From contig NZ_CAKZKL010000032.1 in NCBI RefSeq assembly GCF_937123735.1, positions 1 through 64,000 on the forward strand: a stretch of 64,000 nucleotides of DNA, in the 5' to 3' direction. Position numbers and translations under genes: made by a program. Below are positions 16,335 through 25,017 of this stretch, piece by piece (position 1 is the first letter of the stretch; every line of letters begins with the position of its first letter). This DNA is from an uncultured Lentibacter sp. GTDB taxonomy: Bacteria > Pseudomonadota > Alphaproteobacteria > Rhodobacterales > Rhodobacteraceae. The notes beneath the pieces are model-generated. The model did no database searches and had not been told where the DNA came from. It saw only the letters and a program-made list of their open reading frames with translations.

Positions 16335-18122
16335 ATGGACGATCAGAACAAGAACCTCATTCTCGCGGTTGCGCTTAGTATGCTTGTTATCTTGGGATGG
16401 AGCTATTTCTTCCCGCCCCCCGAACCCACAGCCGAGCAGCTTGCCGCGAATGCGCCAAGCAGTCAGACCACATCCGAAACCATTGCCAGCACCCCTCTTG
16501 CCGCACAAGACACCCAAGCGCCCGCCGCGGCGGCGGCCAAACCCGGCGTTGATGCCCCCCGTATCAAAGTGCAGAGCGAGCGCCTTGAGGGCACGATTTC
16601 CCTTTTGGGGGGGCGCTTTGACGAGCTTAAGCTCAAGAATTATCGCGAGAACCTGGCTCAAGACAGTGACATCGTGCCTTTGCTCAAGCCCACAAGCTCG
16701 GACAATGCCTATTATGCGCTCTATGGCTGGGCGCCCGGCGCGGGCCTCACCGCAGAGCTTGTGCCCGGGCCCAATACGGTCTGGTCCTTGGTGCGCGGCG
16801 ATAGGTTAACCCCGTCAACGCCAATCACCCTCGGTTGGGACAATGGGGCTGGGCTCCAGTTTCAGCGCGAAATCGCTCTGGATGAAGATTATCTGTTCAC
16901 GATCACCCAATCGGTCAGCAACACCGGAGCCGGAGCTGTCAGCCTCGCGCCCTACGGCACCATTGCGCGCCATGGCGAGCCCGCTGATCTCAAGAATTTC
17001 TTCATCTTGCACGAAGGCGCAATCCGCCATGTGGCCGGAGAGCTGACCGAGACGGACTACTCCGATTTCGAATCGGCACGCAGCCACGAAGAACACTTGG
17101 TCGGCGACAAAGGCTGGACGGGTTTCACAGACCATTACTGGATGACAACTCTGATTGTTGACCAACCGGGCGCAAAAATAAGCGCCTTCAAAGACACGCA
17201 ACGCGATATTTATCAGACCACAGCCAAACACAAAACGGAGACGCTCGCCACAGGGCAGAGCCTGCGCGTGTCTTCCCGCCTGTTTGCGGGGGCAAAAGAA
17301 TGGGAAACCATTCGCACCTACCAGGATGATGGCGGCATTCCAAAGTTTCTCGACAGCATCGATTGGGGATGGTTCTTCTTCATTACCAAGCCGATGTTCT
17401 GGCTGCTGCACTACCTTCATGCCATGATTGGCAATATGGGCTGGGCGATCATTGGCCTGACTTTCATCATCAAGCTCGTGCTTTTCCCGCTTGCCTACAA
17501 GTCTTATGCCTCCATGGCAAAGATGAAAGAGCTGCAACCGCAAATGGAGAAGATCAAGGAACAAGCTGGCGATGACCGTCAGAAAGTTCAGCAGGAGATG
17601 ATGGCGCTTTACAAGAAAGAGAAGGTCAACCCTGCTGCGGGCTGCCTTCCAATTCTGATGCAGATCCCGATTTTCTTCTCTCTTTACAAGGTAATCTTTG
17701 TCACGCTGGAATTGCGCCACGCCCCCTGGATCGGTTGGATCAAGGATCTCTCGGCGCCGGATACATCTTCGATTTTCAACCTCTTCGGCATTTTCCCATG
17801 GGCTGCCCCCGAGCCTGGCTCGATCATGGCGCTGGTCTTTATCGGCATTCTTCCCTTGCTCCTCGGGATCACCATGTGGCTTCAGCAAAAGCTCAATCCG
17901 GCGCCCAGCGATCCGATCCAGCAACAGATATTTGCCTGGATGCCATGGGTGTTCATGTTCATGCTGGGCAGCTTTGCCTCTGGGTTGGTGATTTACTGGA
18001 TTGCAAACAACACAATCACGTTCACCCAACAATACCTGATCATGCGCAGCCACGGCTACAAGCCTGATGTGTTTGGCAACATCCGGTCAAGCTTCAAGCG
18101 GGCGAGCAAAGACGCCGAATGA
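16335..18122 (+). CDS. yidC: Membrane protein insertase YidC
   Basis: A 595-residue inner-membrane insertase for Sec-dependent and Sec-independent proteins. It has an N-terminal transmembrane segment (LILAVALSMLVILGWSYFF), a low-complexity Ala/Pro/Thr linker (about 33-75), a large periplasmic beta-sandwich domain (to about 340), then the conserved Oxa1-like five-helix core (GNMGWAIIGLTFIIKLVLFP, AGCLPILMQIPIFFSLYKVI). It starts a tight run yidC-MOSC-engB-argB in which the first junctions overlap (ATGA, TAATG). The same order is familiar from other Rhodobacterales. Essential housekeeping gene. Confidence 0.96.
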   Translation: MDDQNKNLILAVALSMLVILGWSYFFPPPEPTAEQLAANAPSSQTTSETIASTPLAAQDTQAPAAAAAKPGVDAPRIKVQSERLEGTISLLGGRFDELKLKNYRENLAQDSDIVPLLKPTSSDNAYYALYGWAPGAGLTAELVPGPNTVWSLVRGDRLTPSTPITLGWDNGAGLQFQREIALDEDYLFTITQSVSNTGAGAVSLAPYGTIARHGEPADLKNFFILHEGAIRHVAGELTETDYSDFESARSHEEHLVGDKGWTGFTDHYWMTTLIVDQPGAKISAFKDTQRDIYQTTAKHKTETLATGQSLRVSSRLFAGAKEWETIRTYQDDGGIPKFLDSIDWGWFFFITKPMFWLLHYLHAMIGNMGWAIIGLTFIIKLVLFPLAYKSYASMAKMKELQPQMEKIKEQAGDDRQKVQQEMMALYKKEKVNPAAGCLPILMQIPIFFSLYKVIFVTLELRHAPWIGWIKDLSAPDTSSIFNLFGIFPWAAPEPGSIMALVFIGILPLLLGITMWLQQKLNPAPSDPIQQQIFAWMPWVFMFMLGSFASGLVIYWIANNTITFTQQYLIMRSHGYKPDVFGNIRSSFKRASKDAE

Positions 18123-18865
18123 GCCCGCAGGTCACCCAGCTTTGGCGCTACCCCGTGAAAAGTCACGGGCGCGAGATGCTGGGTGCCGTGGCGCTTACTG
18201 CGCATCAGACCCTGCCTTGGGACCGCCACTGGGCGGTGGCCCACGAGCTGTCAGACGCAGATGGCACAGCCTGGGCCCCGTGCCAAAACTTCTCGATCGG
18301 GACGAAAGCGCCGCGCCTTGCGGCCATCACGGCGCAGCTAAACGAAGCCACAGGCCGCCTGAGCCTCACGCATCCCGCGCTGGACGATCTGGATTTTGAT
18401 CCGGACCGCGAGGGTGAGAAGCTTATCGCCTGGGCCGGCCCGCTGATCCCGGACAACCGAGCGCGCTCTGCACGGGTGGTTCGCGGGGCGACACGGGGTT
18501 TTACCGACACAGCTTTTCCGTCGGTTTCCGTGATGAATATGGCATCGCACAAATCTGTTGAGGGGCGTCTGGGCCGCAAGCTGGAAACCGAGCGCTGGCG
18601 CGGCAACATCTGGCTTGAGGGCTTTGCGCCTTGGGAAGAGTTCGACTGGATTGGCAAGCACCTTCAAATTGGCACCGCCATACTGGAAGTCAAAGAGCGG
18701 ATCCTGCGTTGCAAACACACCATGGCCTCCCCCAAGTCTGGGCAACGCGACACCGATACGCTGGCTTTGCTCAATGAAGGCTGGGGTCATCAGGATTTTG
18801 GTGTATATGCTGAGGTTGTGCAGTCGGGCCGCGTTGGCCTAAACGATCAAGCAAAGGTGCTGTAA
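18119..18865 (+). CDS. MOSC domain-containing protein
   Basis: A 248-residue protein with an N-terminal MOSC beta-barrel (LWRYPVKSHGREML) and a C-terminal MOSC domain ending in a conserved cysteine region (LEVKERILRCKHTMASP; Cys near residue 200), the position proposed to carry sulfur or ligate molybdenum in sulfurases and mARC-type proteins. Its start overlaps the yidC stop in ATGA and it overlaps engB by one base. The substrate is unknown. Genomic placement between yidC and engB appears conserved in relatives but does not explain its function. Confidence 0.88.
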   Translation: MSPQVTQLWRYPVKSHGREMLGAVALTAHQTLPWDRHWAVAHELSDADGTAWAPCQNFSIGTKAPRLAAITAQLNEATGRLSLTHPALDDLDFDPDREGEKLIAWAGPLIPDNRARSARVVRGATRGFTDTAFPSVSVMNMASHKSVEGRLGRKLETERWRGNIWLEGFAPWEEFDWIGKHLQIGTAILEVKERILRCKHTMASPKSGQRDTDTLALLNEGWGHQDFGVYAEVVQSGRVGLNDQAKVL

Positions 18866-19518
18866 TGCAACTTCCCTTCCCTCTCGCCGAAACGCCGGAC
18901 GATCTCACCCGCGAAAAGGGCCGCAAGCTGTTTGCTGGTGGCACGGCCGAATTTGTCAAAGGCGTTGTCGCCATGTCCGGCTTGCCCGAAGCCGACCGGT
19001 TGGAAGTCTGTTTTGCGGGGCGTTCCAATGTCGGGAAATCGAGCCTGATCAATGCCTTAACCAACAGAAAAGGGCTGGCTCGCGCTTCAAACACCCCGGG
19101 GCGCACACAGGAAATAAACTTTTTCAACATCGCAGAAAGCCACTATCTGGTTGACTTGCCCGGCTACGGCTTTGCCAATGCGCCGCTGGCTGTGGTTGAA
19201 AAGTGGCAACGGCTCCTAAAGCAATATCTCTCCGGGCGGCAAAGCCTGCGCCGCGCCTTTGTCTTGGTGGACGCCCGCCATGGCGTAAAGCCCGTGGATG
19301 AGGAAATCATGAGCCTGCTGGACAGTGCCGCCGTCACATTCCAATGCGTTCTGACCAAATCAGACAAGGTCAAGGATGCCGACCGCGCACGCGCCATCGA
19401 AGCCACCCGCAAGGCATTGGCCAAACACCCAGCCGCCTTCCCAGAGATTATTCTGACATCCAGTGAAAAGGGCGACGGGATAGAAACCCTGCGTGCCGTG
19501 ATCGCCACGCTGGTCTAG
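18865..19518 (+). CDS. engB: Ribosome biogenesis GTPase YihA/YsxC (EngB)
   Basis: A 217-residue TRAFAC-class GTPase needed for large ribosomal subunit assembly. The P-loop GRSNVGKSS lies near residues 51-59, the G2 threonine in NTPGRTQ, G3 in DLPGYGFA, G4 in TKSD and G5 in TSSEKGDG. The ATG is shared with the stop of the MOSC gene (TAATG). Length and motif spacing are normal. Confidence 0.95.
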   Translation: MQLPFPLAETPDDLTREKGRKLFAGGTAEFVKGVVAMSGLPEADRLEVCFAGRSNVGKSSLINALTNRKGLARASNTPGRTQEINFFNIAESHYLVDLPGYGFANAPLAVVEKWQRLLKQYLSGRQSLRRAFVLVDARHGVKPVDEEIMSLLDSAAVTFQCVLTKSDKVKDADRARAIEATRKALAKHPAAFPEIILTSSEKGDGIETLRAVIATLV

Positions 19519-19600
19519 CCAGACAGCCGTTCGCCAAACCACGGCTTGCACGGCAGTGTCTAATCAGTTCAAATCGCGCAACTTCAACAAGGCGCCTGTC

Positions 19601-20461
19601 ATGACAACACAAACCAAAAACAGCGATTGGACCGCCACGGCCCGCACCCTCAACCAGGCCCTGCCCAATTTGCAGCGCTACACCGGAGCCATTGTGGTGG
19701 TCAAATTCGGGGGTCATGCCATGGGGGATGATGCCGCGATGGACGAATTTGCCCGCGATATTGTGCTCATGCAGATGGTGGGCGTAAACCCTGTGATCGT
19801 TCATGGTGGCGGGCCAATGATAAACGAAAAGCTCGCCGCACTCGGCATTGAGAGCCAGTTTGTCAATGGCAAGCGCGTCACCGATGAAGCCACCGTCGAG
19901 GTGGTCGAGATGGTCTTGTCAGGACTCGTCGGCAAGCGGATTGTGCAAGCCATCAACCGCCAGGGGGGCAAGGCGGTGGGCCTATCCGGCAAAGACGCAA
20001 ATCTCATGCTCTGCGAACAAACCAACCCTGACTTGGGTTTTGTTGGCACCCCTTCGCAAATGGATCCGAGCATCCTGCATGATCTGTTTGAAAAAGGTGT
20101 GATCCCGGTGATTGCTCCGATCGGCGCGGGCCAAAACGGAGAGACCTTCAATGTCAATGGCGACACCGCCGCCGGGGCCGTAGCCGCCGCGCTGAAGGCT
20201 GACCGCCTGTTGCTGCTCACCGATGTGGAGGGTGTGAAGGACGCCTCTGGCGAAGTCTTGAGCGAGCTCACCTCGCAATCTATTCGCGATATGGTGGCCA
20301 ATGGCACCATCGCTGGCGGCATGATCCCGAAGACCGAAACAGCGCTCACGGCCATTTCCGGGGGGGTGCGCGGTGTGGTTATTCTGGACGGGCGCGCGCC
20401 CAATGCCTGCCTGCTGGAGCTTTATACCTCACAAGGGGCGGGGACGCTGATCCGCGGCTGA
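19601..20461 (+). CDS. argB: Acetylglutamate kinase
   Basis: A 286-residue amino-acid kinase that phosphorylates N-acetyl-L-glutamate, the second step of arginine biosynthesis. Motifs are [11 protein letters not shown] near the N-terminus, [21 protein letters not shown] and [13 protein letters not shown]. The ATG at 19601 ([13 protein letters not shown]) matches the family start; an in-frame GTG at 19556 would add 15 unrelated residues. The gene is 82 bp behind engB and is the only arg gene in the window. Arginine-sensitive types have an N-terminal helix, and the first 25 residues could form one, but this is not decisive. Confidence 0.95.
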   Translation: MTTQTKNSDWTATARTLNQALPNLQRYTGAIVVVKFGGHAMGDDAAMDEFARDIVLMQMVGVNPVIVHGGGPMINEKLAALGIESQFVNGKRVTDEATVEVVEMVLSGLVGKRIVQAINRQGGKAVGLSGKDANLMLCEQTNPDLGFVGTPSQMDPSILHDLFEKGVIPVIAPIGAGQNGETFNVNGDTAAGAVAAALKADRLLLLTDVEGVKDASGEVLSELTSQSIRDMVANGTIAGGMIPKTETALTAISGGVRGVVILDGRAPNACLLELYTSQGAGTLIRG

Positions 20462-20508
20462 CGCAGCCTTGACTTGCGCTGGCGCTCCGGTGACATCATA
20501 TTCCGAGA

Positions 20509-21303
20509 ATGGAGCATGAAGCCCTCATACGTCTTGCGATCTTTTTGGGGTTGTTCAGTGCACTTGCGCTGGGTGAGGCGCTGCTGCCACGGCGGGTAAG
20601 AGCCTTGCCACGGCGCAAGCGCTGGCTCACGAATTGGGCCATCTCCTTGCTCAACACAGTGGCTTTACGCCTGCTTGCTTTCGCCCTGCCGCTGTTGGCC
20701 GTTGGCGCGGCCTTGGACGCGGGCCAAAACGGCTGGGGGCTCTTCAATGTCCTGACCTGGCCAAGCTGGATTGAAATCCTTCTGGCGGTGCTTTTCTTTG
20801 ATTTTGCAATCTGGCTGCAACATTTGATCACTCACAAGGTGCCTTTGCTCTGGCGGCTGCACCGCGTTCACCATGCGGATACCGAATTAGATGTTACGAC
20901 CGCGATTCGCTTTCATCCCGTTGAAATAGCCTTGTCCATGGGGCTGAAGATTGGGCTTGTCTATCTGCTCGGCCCCGCTGCACTGGCAATTGTGGTGTTT
21001 GAAATCCTGCTCAACGGCACAGCGCTGTTCAACCATTCCAACCTGGCCCTCCCGCTCTGGCTTGACCGGCGTTTGCGGCTGTTTTTGGTCACGCCCGATA
21101 TGCACCGTGTGCACCATTCGGTGCTGCGGGCCGAGCATGACAGCAATTACGGGTTTTCCCTCGCAATCTGGGACAGGCTGTTTGGCACATATATCGCCCA
21201 GCCCGCAGCGGGCCATGAACAGATGAAAATCGGCCTGGAATGGCAAGATGAGCGGCCAACAAAACTCGGATGGAGCCTATGGCTGCCCTTCGCGAAACGC
21301 TAG
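20509..21303 (+). CDS. Sterol desaturase/fatty acid hydroxylase family protein
   Basis: A 264-residue integral-membrane di-iron enzyme. The histidine clusters are HLITH (near 105), HRVHH (near 117) and MHRVHHS (near 200), plus SNYGFSLAIWDRLFGTY typical of the family. It has about four to five transmembrane helices. It would hydroxylate or desaturate a membrane lipid such as a fatty acid, carotenoid or ornithine lipid; the substrate is not predictable. The coding end overlaps the next gene (ferredoxin) by up to 34 bp, so the ferredoxin may be cotranscribed and could in principle supply electrons. Confidence 0.9.
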   Translation: MEHEALIRLAIFLGLFSALALGEALLPRRVRALPRRKRWLTNWAISLLNTVALRLLAFALPLLAVGAALDAGQNGWGLFNVLTWPSWIEILLAVLFFDFAIWLQHLITHKVPLLWRLHRVHHADTELDVTTAIRFHPVEIALSMGLKIGLVYLLGPAALAIVVFEILLNGTALFNHSNLALPLWLDRRLRLFLVTPDMHRVHHSVLRAEHDSNYGFSLAIWDRLFGTYIAQPAAGHEQMKIGLEWQDERPTKLGWSLWLPFAKR

Positions 21304-21914
21304 ATCCGACGCCAGAATCCAAAGCGCTCACCGTTGTTGGCACGCTCCATGACGGCAGCGATACGGTTGTTCTGCTCGGGCCACATGAGCCCGAATTCTG
21401 GCCCCGGTTCACAACCTCCCCAGAATATCGGGATGGTGCCCCTGATCCGCTGGACCGCTGGTCCAAACGGATCATTCAAACCTTGGCCACCGCCTGGGGG
21501 GGCCGGGCCGTGTTTCCCTCCGATGGGCCGCCCTACCCTGCGTTTCAACGCTGGGCGCAAGAAAGTGGCGAGGCCTGGCAAGCCCCGGTCGGGATGCTCG
21601 TTCATGTCCACGCGGGGCTCATGATCTCTTTTCGTGGTGCCGTGCGCTTTGCGGGGTGCCACCCACTTGCGAAGCGACCCGCAGAAAACCCCTGCAATAG
21701 CTGCACAAGCCAACCCTGCCTCACAGCCTGCCCCGTGAAAGCGCTCACTGCCAGCCTGCCTTATGATGTTGCCGCCTGCCAGGCCCATCTGGCCACACCA
21801 CAAGGGCAGGACTGCCTTGAACAAGGCTGTCGGGTGCGGCGCGCCTGTCCGGTGTCAGAAGGCTTTGGCCGTTTGCCAGAGCAATCCGCATTTCACATGA
21901 AAGCCTTTTTGTAA
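21270..21914 (+). CDS. 4Fe-4S ferredoxin-type protein
   Basis: A 214-residue cytosolic protein with a cysteine-rich C-terminal third: CNSCTSQPCLTACPVKAL (about 146-164) is a ferredoxin-like cluster motif, followed by a second cysteine set in CLEQGCRVRRACP. The first about 140 residues are unassigned (text such as LLGPHEPEFWPRF). The start is uncertain: ATG 21270 or ATG 21279, the latter with GGAG only 3 nt upstream. The gene overlaps the hydroxylase gene end and is therefore probably cotranscribed. Relatives in roseobacters are annotated simply as ferredoxin. Function unknown. Confidence 0.82.
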   Translation: MEPMAALRETLDPTPESKALTVVGTLHDGSDTVVLLGPHEPEFWPRFTTSPEYRDGAPDPLDRWSKRIIQTLATAWGGRAVFPSDGPPYPAFQRWAQESGEAWQAPVGMLVHVHAGLMISFRGAVRFAGCHPLAKRPAENPCNSCTSQPCLTACPVKALTASLPYDVAACQAHLATPQGQDCLEQGCRVRRACPVSEGFGRLPEQSAFHMKAFL

Positions 21915-21922
21915 CGTTTGGG

Positions 21923-23005
21923 TCAGCGCGCCACGCGCGCGCGGGCAGAAATCTTGGGAGAGCTTGGCGCAACCCCGGCCGCAAGGGCCCGGGCCTCCAC
22001 ACTTTCATGCAGGCTTTCACAAGCGCCATATCCCACCCTACGGCGCGCGCGCACCCAAAAGAGCTTGCCCCAGCCCGCCCAGGTTCCAACAGATTTCGCG
22101 AGCGGATCTTGCGCATAACGCAGCCGCCAGTTCTCTGGCAAAGGCAGGCCACAGCGCTCTGCTTTCTCCAGCATCCACACCAAAGGAATATTGGACAAGA
22201 GGCGCGCCGGCGTGTCCCCCGCAACCTGACCTCCAACATCCCCATGAGTTCCCGGAAACCAGACCTGCTCAACCCGTCCTTGCCAATCCTTGGGGCACTC
22301 CCACAAAACAGGCTCAAACACCACGCGGGTTTCATGCAGCGCCAAAGCTTGATAGCCGTGGCGCACAGCGGCCCCGAGCTGGTGGTTGTGAAACCCGTGG
22401 GTGTCTTTGAAAATACGAGGCAAAAACGGCGCTCCAAGCGCCTTCACCGTGTCCCAGACACCCACCATTTCCACATCAACCTGCGCATGGCAGTAGGCTT
22501 TGCGAAAGGCGGCAAGCGTCTCAGAGCCCGCACCTTGCTGATACAGGCGGTAGGCTTGCTCAACATTTCGCTCCGTCGCCATTTGCGCGCGCAACAGGCC
22601 CACAGCATCCAATATGCCCGCCAGCGAGCGCACCGCATAAGCACCGCGCGAATATCCAAAGAAGAAAATTCTGTCTCCCGGACGATACCGCGAAGCCAAA
22701 TATCCGAAAGCACGTTTGATCTGACGGTTAACCCCGCGCCCCAATAAAACATGGTGGGTGCTCCGCCAATCCTGCCACTGCACCCCGGCTTCATAATAAA
22801 CCGAAACGGGCGCCCCAACTTCGCTTAACAACCGATAGGTCAACCCCGCGTTGGTCTCATGCCCAGGCTTGAGAGAGGACATGGTCCCATCCAGCACAAT
22901 CACATGGTCCACAGGGCCTCGCAGGCGCCCATGCGCCACGCGGCGCTGCCGTTCCGCTGGCCAGATCAGGCCAAAAAGGCGTTTTCCAATCCCATGTAGT
23001 GACAT
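21923..23005 (-). CDS. DUF2235 alpha/beta-hydrolase
   Basis: A 360-residue protein of the DUF2235 family (alpha/beta-hydrolase; some members are type VI secretion phospholipases). The N-terminal DHVIVLDGTMSS block, the nucleophile elbow GYSRGAYAVRS (Ser near residue 119) and the WFPGTHGDVGG block carrying the Asp/His acid-base region are present. There is no signal peptide and no vgrG, PAAR or immunity-type gene nearby, so an effector role is not supported and an intracellular lipase or esterase is equally possible. It ends 8 bp from the convergent ferredoxin gene. A 17-bp palindrome lies 165 bp upstream. Confidence 0.86.
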   Translation of the reverse strand: MSLHGIGKRLFGLIWPAERQRRVAHGRLRGPVDHVIVLDGTMSSLKPGHETNAGLTYRLLSEVGAPVSVYYEAGVQWQDWRSTHHVLLGRGVNRQIKRAFGYLASRYRPGDRIFFFGYSRGAYAVRSLAGILDAVGLLRAQMATERNVEQAYRLYQQGAGSETLAAFRKAYCHAQVDVEMVGVWDTVKALGAPFLPRIFKDTHGFHNHQLGAAVRHGYQALALHETRVVFEPVLWECPKDWQGRVEQVWFPGTHGDVGGQVAGDTPARLLSNIPLVWMLEKAERCGLPLPENWRLRYAQDPLAKSVGTWAGWGKLFWVRARRRVGYGACESLHESVEARALAAGVAPSSPKISARARVAR

Positions 23006-23169
23006 ATCCAGCCCTGCCTCTGATGCTCAGCTCTTGCACACACCTCTCACATGTCAAGTAACACTGCCCACTCTAGCTCATAATTTGGGCACTGATAGGG
23101 CAAACCCGCAGAACAATCCTAAGCAAGGATCCGTTAGCAAAGCATGAGCACAGCGCGACGGCTTGCTCG

Positions 23170-23186
23170 CAATTTTCTCAAAATTG
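23170..23186. promoter_or_regulatory. 17-bp AT-rich palindrome upstream of the DUF2235 gene
   Basis: CAATTTT-CTC-AAAATTG is a perfect 7-bp inverted repeat with a 3-bp centre, in the 221-bp gap between two leftward genes. It could be an operator or part of the decarboxylase 3' end. There is no U-tract on the minus strand, so a terminator is less likely. Confidence 0.35.
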
Positions 23187-23226
23187 TCAGCCTTTATTAG
23201 CGCCACTGGGCACAGCCGCGAGCGCC

Positions 23227-24354
23227 TCAAACGCGCTGAACCCTGACAACCGAGCCAATTCCATAGCCATTGAACCCGGTGGCTATCGCCATTGAATACG
23301 CGCCCATACCCGCAAAAAGCACATAGTCACCTTCTTTTAGATCAGCAGGCAAGCACACAGGGTCGGGCAGACAGTCAAGGCTGTCACAGGTTGGCCCGAA
23401 CACTTTGAACGCCTTGCTGGGTGCGCCTCGTGGCGCCCCCTTATGCCCCAAGACCCGCACCCGCGTGGATGCGGACATATCGCGCCACTCAGCCAAGCCA
23501 CCATACAGCCCATCATTCAAAAAAACCTCGCCCTCCGCGCGAAGTGCCTTCACCCGTGTGGCCAACGTATAACTCTCCGCAACCAAGGCCCGCCCGGGTT
23601 CGCACACAAGCTTGGGCGGGCTGGCAAACACGGCCTGCGTGCAGCGGAAAATCCGGTCAAACACCTCCTCCAGATCAGGCGCTTGTGCGCTGCGCTGGGC
23701 CGCAAATCCGCCCCCTACATTCAAGCGCTCAACGCAAACACCCGCCGCGCGCGCAATGTCGGCCGCAGCGGCAATGTAGCTCTCCCAAGCTTCCGGCGCA
23801 TGGCATTGCGTTCCGGGATGAAACGTCAGAGCAGGCCGATATCCGGCCGCCTGCACCGCTTGCAAAAGCGCGACAGCCGCCTGCGGTGTGGCCCCAAACT
23901 TGGCCCCAAAATCATAATGTGCCCCCTTCACAGGCAGCTTGAAACGCACCGAAACTTCCTCCGCGTCGCGCACAGCAGGTCCAAGCTTCGCAAGCTCAGA
24001 CAGCGCATCCACCGACCAGGAACCCACGCCCATCTCCTTCCCAACGGCGATTTCTCGGACAGAGCGCACCGGATTGTTGTAATGTAACGCCGCCTCCCGA
24101 GACACCCGGCGGACCTTGTGCATCTCGTCCGGACTGGCCACATCAAACGCACGGATCCCTGCGCCCAATACCCCCTCAAGCACCTCTCTCGCTGGGTTGG
24201 CCTTCACCGCATAGCTCACCTCGCCCGCAAAGCCGTCAACAAACCGGCGCGCCTGCGCGGCCAAGGCATCGGTTGCAAAATACATGACGGCCTCATCCGG
24301 CTCAACACTGGCAATATGCGCCTCCGGGCACGCAAAAGAAGTCACATCCAACAT
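23227..24354 (-). CDS. Ornithine/lysine decarboxylase-like PLP enzyme (fold type III)
   Basis: A 375-residue alanine-racemase-fold decarboxylase of the ornithine/diaminopimelate decarboxylase family. The PLP lysine is in YAVKANP, the phosphate-binding glycines in NVGGGFA, and the second-subunit catalytic cysteine in GPTCDSLD. FNGYG near the C-terminus is typical. It probably makes putrescine from ornithine (possibly cadaverine from lysine). The ATG at 24354 has GAGG 8 nt upstream; TTG/GTG codons just before are less likely. It is divergent from an Lrp-type regulator across about 100 bp, which may control it. Confidence 0.88.
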   Translation of the reverse strand: MLDVTSFACPEAHIASVEPDEAVMYFATDALAAQARRFVDGFAGEVSYAVKANPAREVLEGVLGAGIRAFDVASPDEMHKVRRVSREAALHYNNPVRSVREIAVGKEMGVGSWSVDALSELAKLGPAVRDAEEVSVRFKLPVKGAHYDFGAKFGATPQAAVALLQAVQAAGYRPALTFHPGTQCHAPEAWESYIAAAADIARAAGVCVERLNVGGGFAAQRSAQAPDLEEVFDRIFRCTQAVFASPPKLVCEPGRALVAESYTLATRVKALRAEGEVFLNDGLYGGLAEWRDMSASTRVRVLGHKGAPRGAPSKAFKVFGPTCDSLDCLPDPVCLPADLKEGDYVLFAGMGAYSMAIATGFNGYGIGSVVRVQRV

Positions 24355-24458
24355 CACCAAACCTCGCTTTTCTTTTCAGTCTGGCGCAAATTCTGGTCGA
24401 TTTCTTCCGGCAGTTCGCGCAATATGCCCAAAATAGAACTGCGATTTGACTTTGAAAC

Positions 24459-24890
24459 ATGCAAAATGACGAAATTGACATAAAGCTGCTCAGGTTGCTC
24501 ACGGAAAATGCACGCCGTTCGGTGACAAGCATGGCGCAAACCCTTGGCGTGGCACGCACAACCGTGCAGGCCCGTATCGAGCGGCTTGAAAACAACGGGG
24601 CCATCACAGGCTACACGCTGCGCCGCAGCCAAAGCGCCCGACCGGCCTTGCAGGCAACTGTGCTCATCTCGATTGAACCGCGCTCCGGCCCGGCCGTTCT
24701 CGCACGTTTGCGCACACTCTCAAATGTCGAACAGGTCAATACAACATCCGGCCGCTGGGATCTCATCGCCCGTCTCAGCGCGCCAACAACAGAAACACTT
24801 GATCAAACGCTGGACGACATCGGCGCCGCAAAAGGGGTGCGCAGCTCAGAAAGCCTGATCCACCTGAGCACAAAGATAGACCGAAGCTAG
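24459..24890 (+). CDS. Lrp/AsnC family transcriptional regulator
   Basis: A 143-residue regulator: N-terminal HTH (DIKLLRLLTENARRSVTSMA then LGVARTTVQARIERLE) and C-terminal RAM/AsnC ligand-binding domain. It is divergent from the ornithine-decarboxylase-like gene, the usual arrangement for a local Lrp-type regulator of amino-acid metabolism, so it probably senses an amino acid such as ornithine or lysine; that is an inference. It is followed by the double hairpin at 24928-24986, which may serve as its terminator. Confidence 0.9.
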   Translation: MQNDEIDIKLLRLLTENARRSVTSMAQTLGVARTTVQARIERLENNGAITGYTLRRSQSARPALQATVLISIEPRSGPAVLARLRTLSNVEQVNTTSGRWDLIARLSAPTTETLDQTLDDIGAAKGVRSSESLIHLSTKIDRS

Positions 24891-24904
24891 CGCTTTCCGC
24901 TTTC

Positions 24905-24986
24905 TTATTGCCAAAAATATCCCAGGGGGTCTGGGGGACAGCGTCCCCCAGCTTGGCGTGCGGTCTGGGGGACAGCGTCCCCCAGC
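24905..24986. repeat. Intergenic element: TATTTTTGGC core plus two copies of a 25-bp hairpin unit
   Basis: A 25-bp unit is repeated exactly at 24928-24952 and 24962-24986. Each contains CTGGGGGAC-AGC-GTCCCCCAG, a perfect 9-bp stem with a 3-nt loop. To the left (24905-24929) is a conserved core whose complement reads GGGATATTTTTGGCAAT; related cores occur at 52613, 57184 and 62662. It lies between the convergent Lrp and valS genes and could end both transcripts. Confidence 0.75.
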
Positions 24987-25017
24987 GGATCGGATTTTGC
25001 GCAGCAAAATTCGAAGC

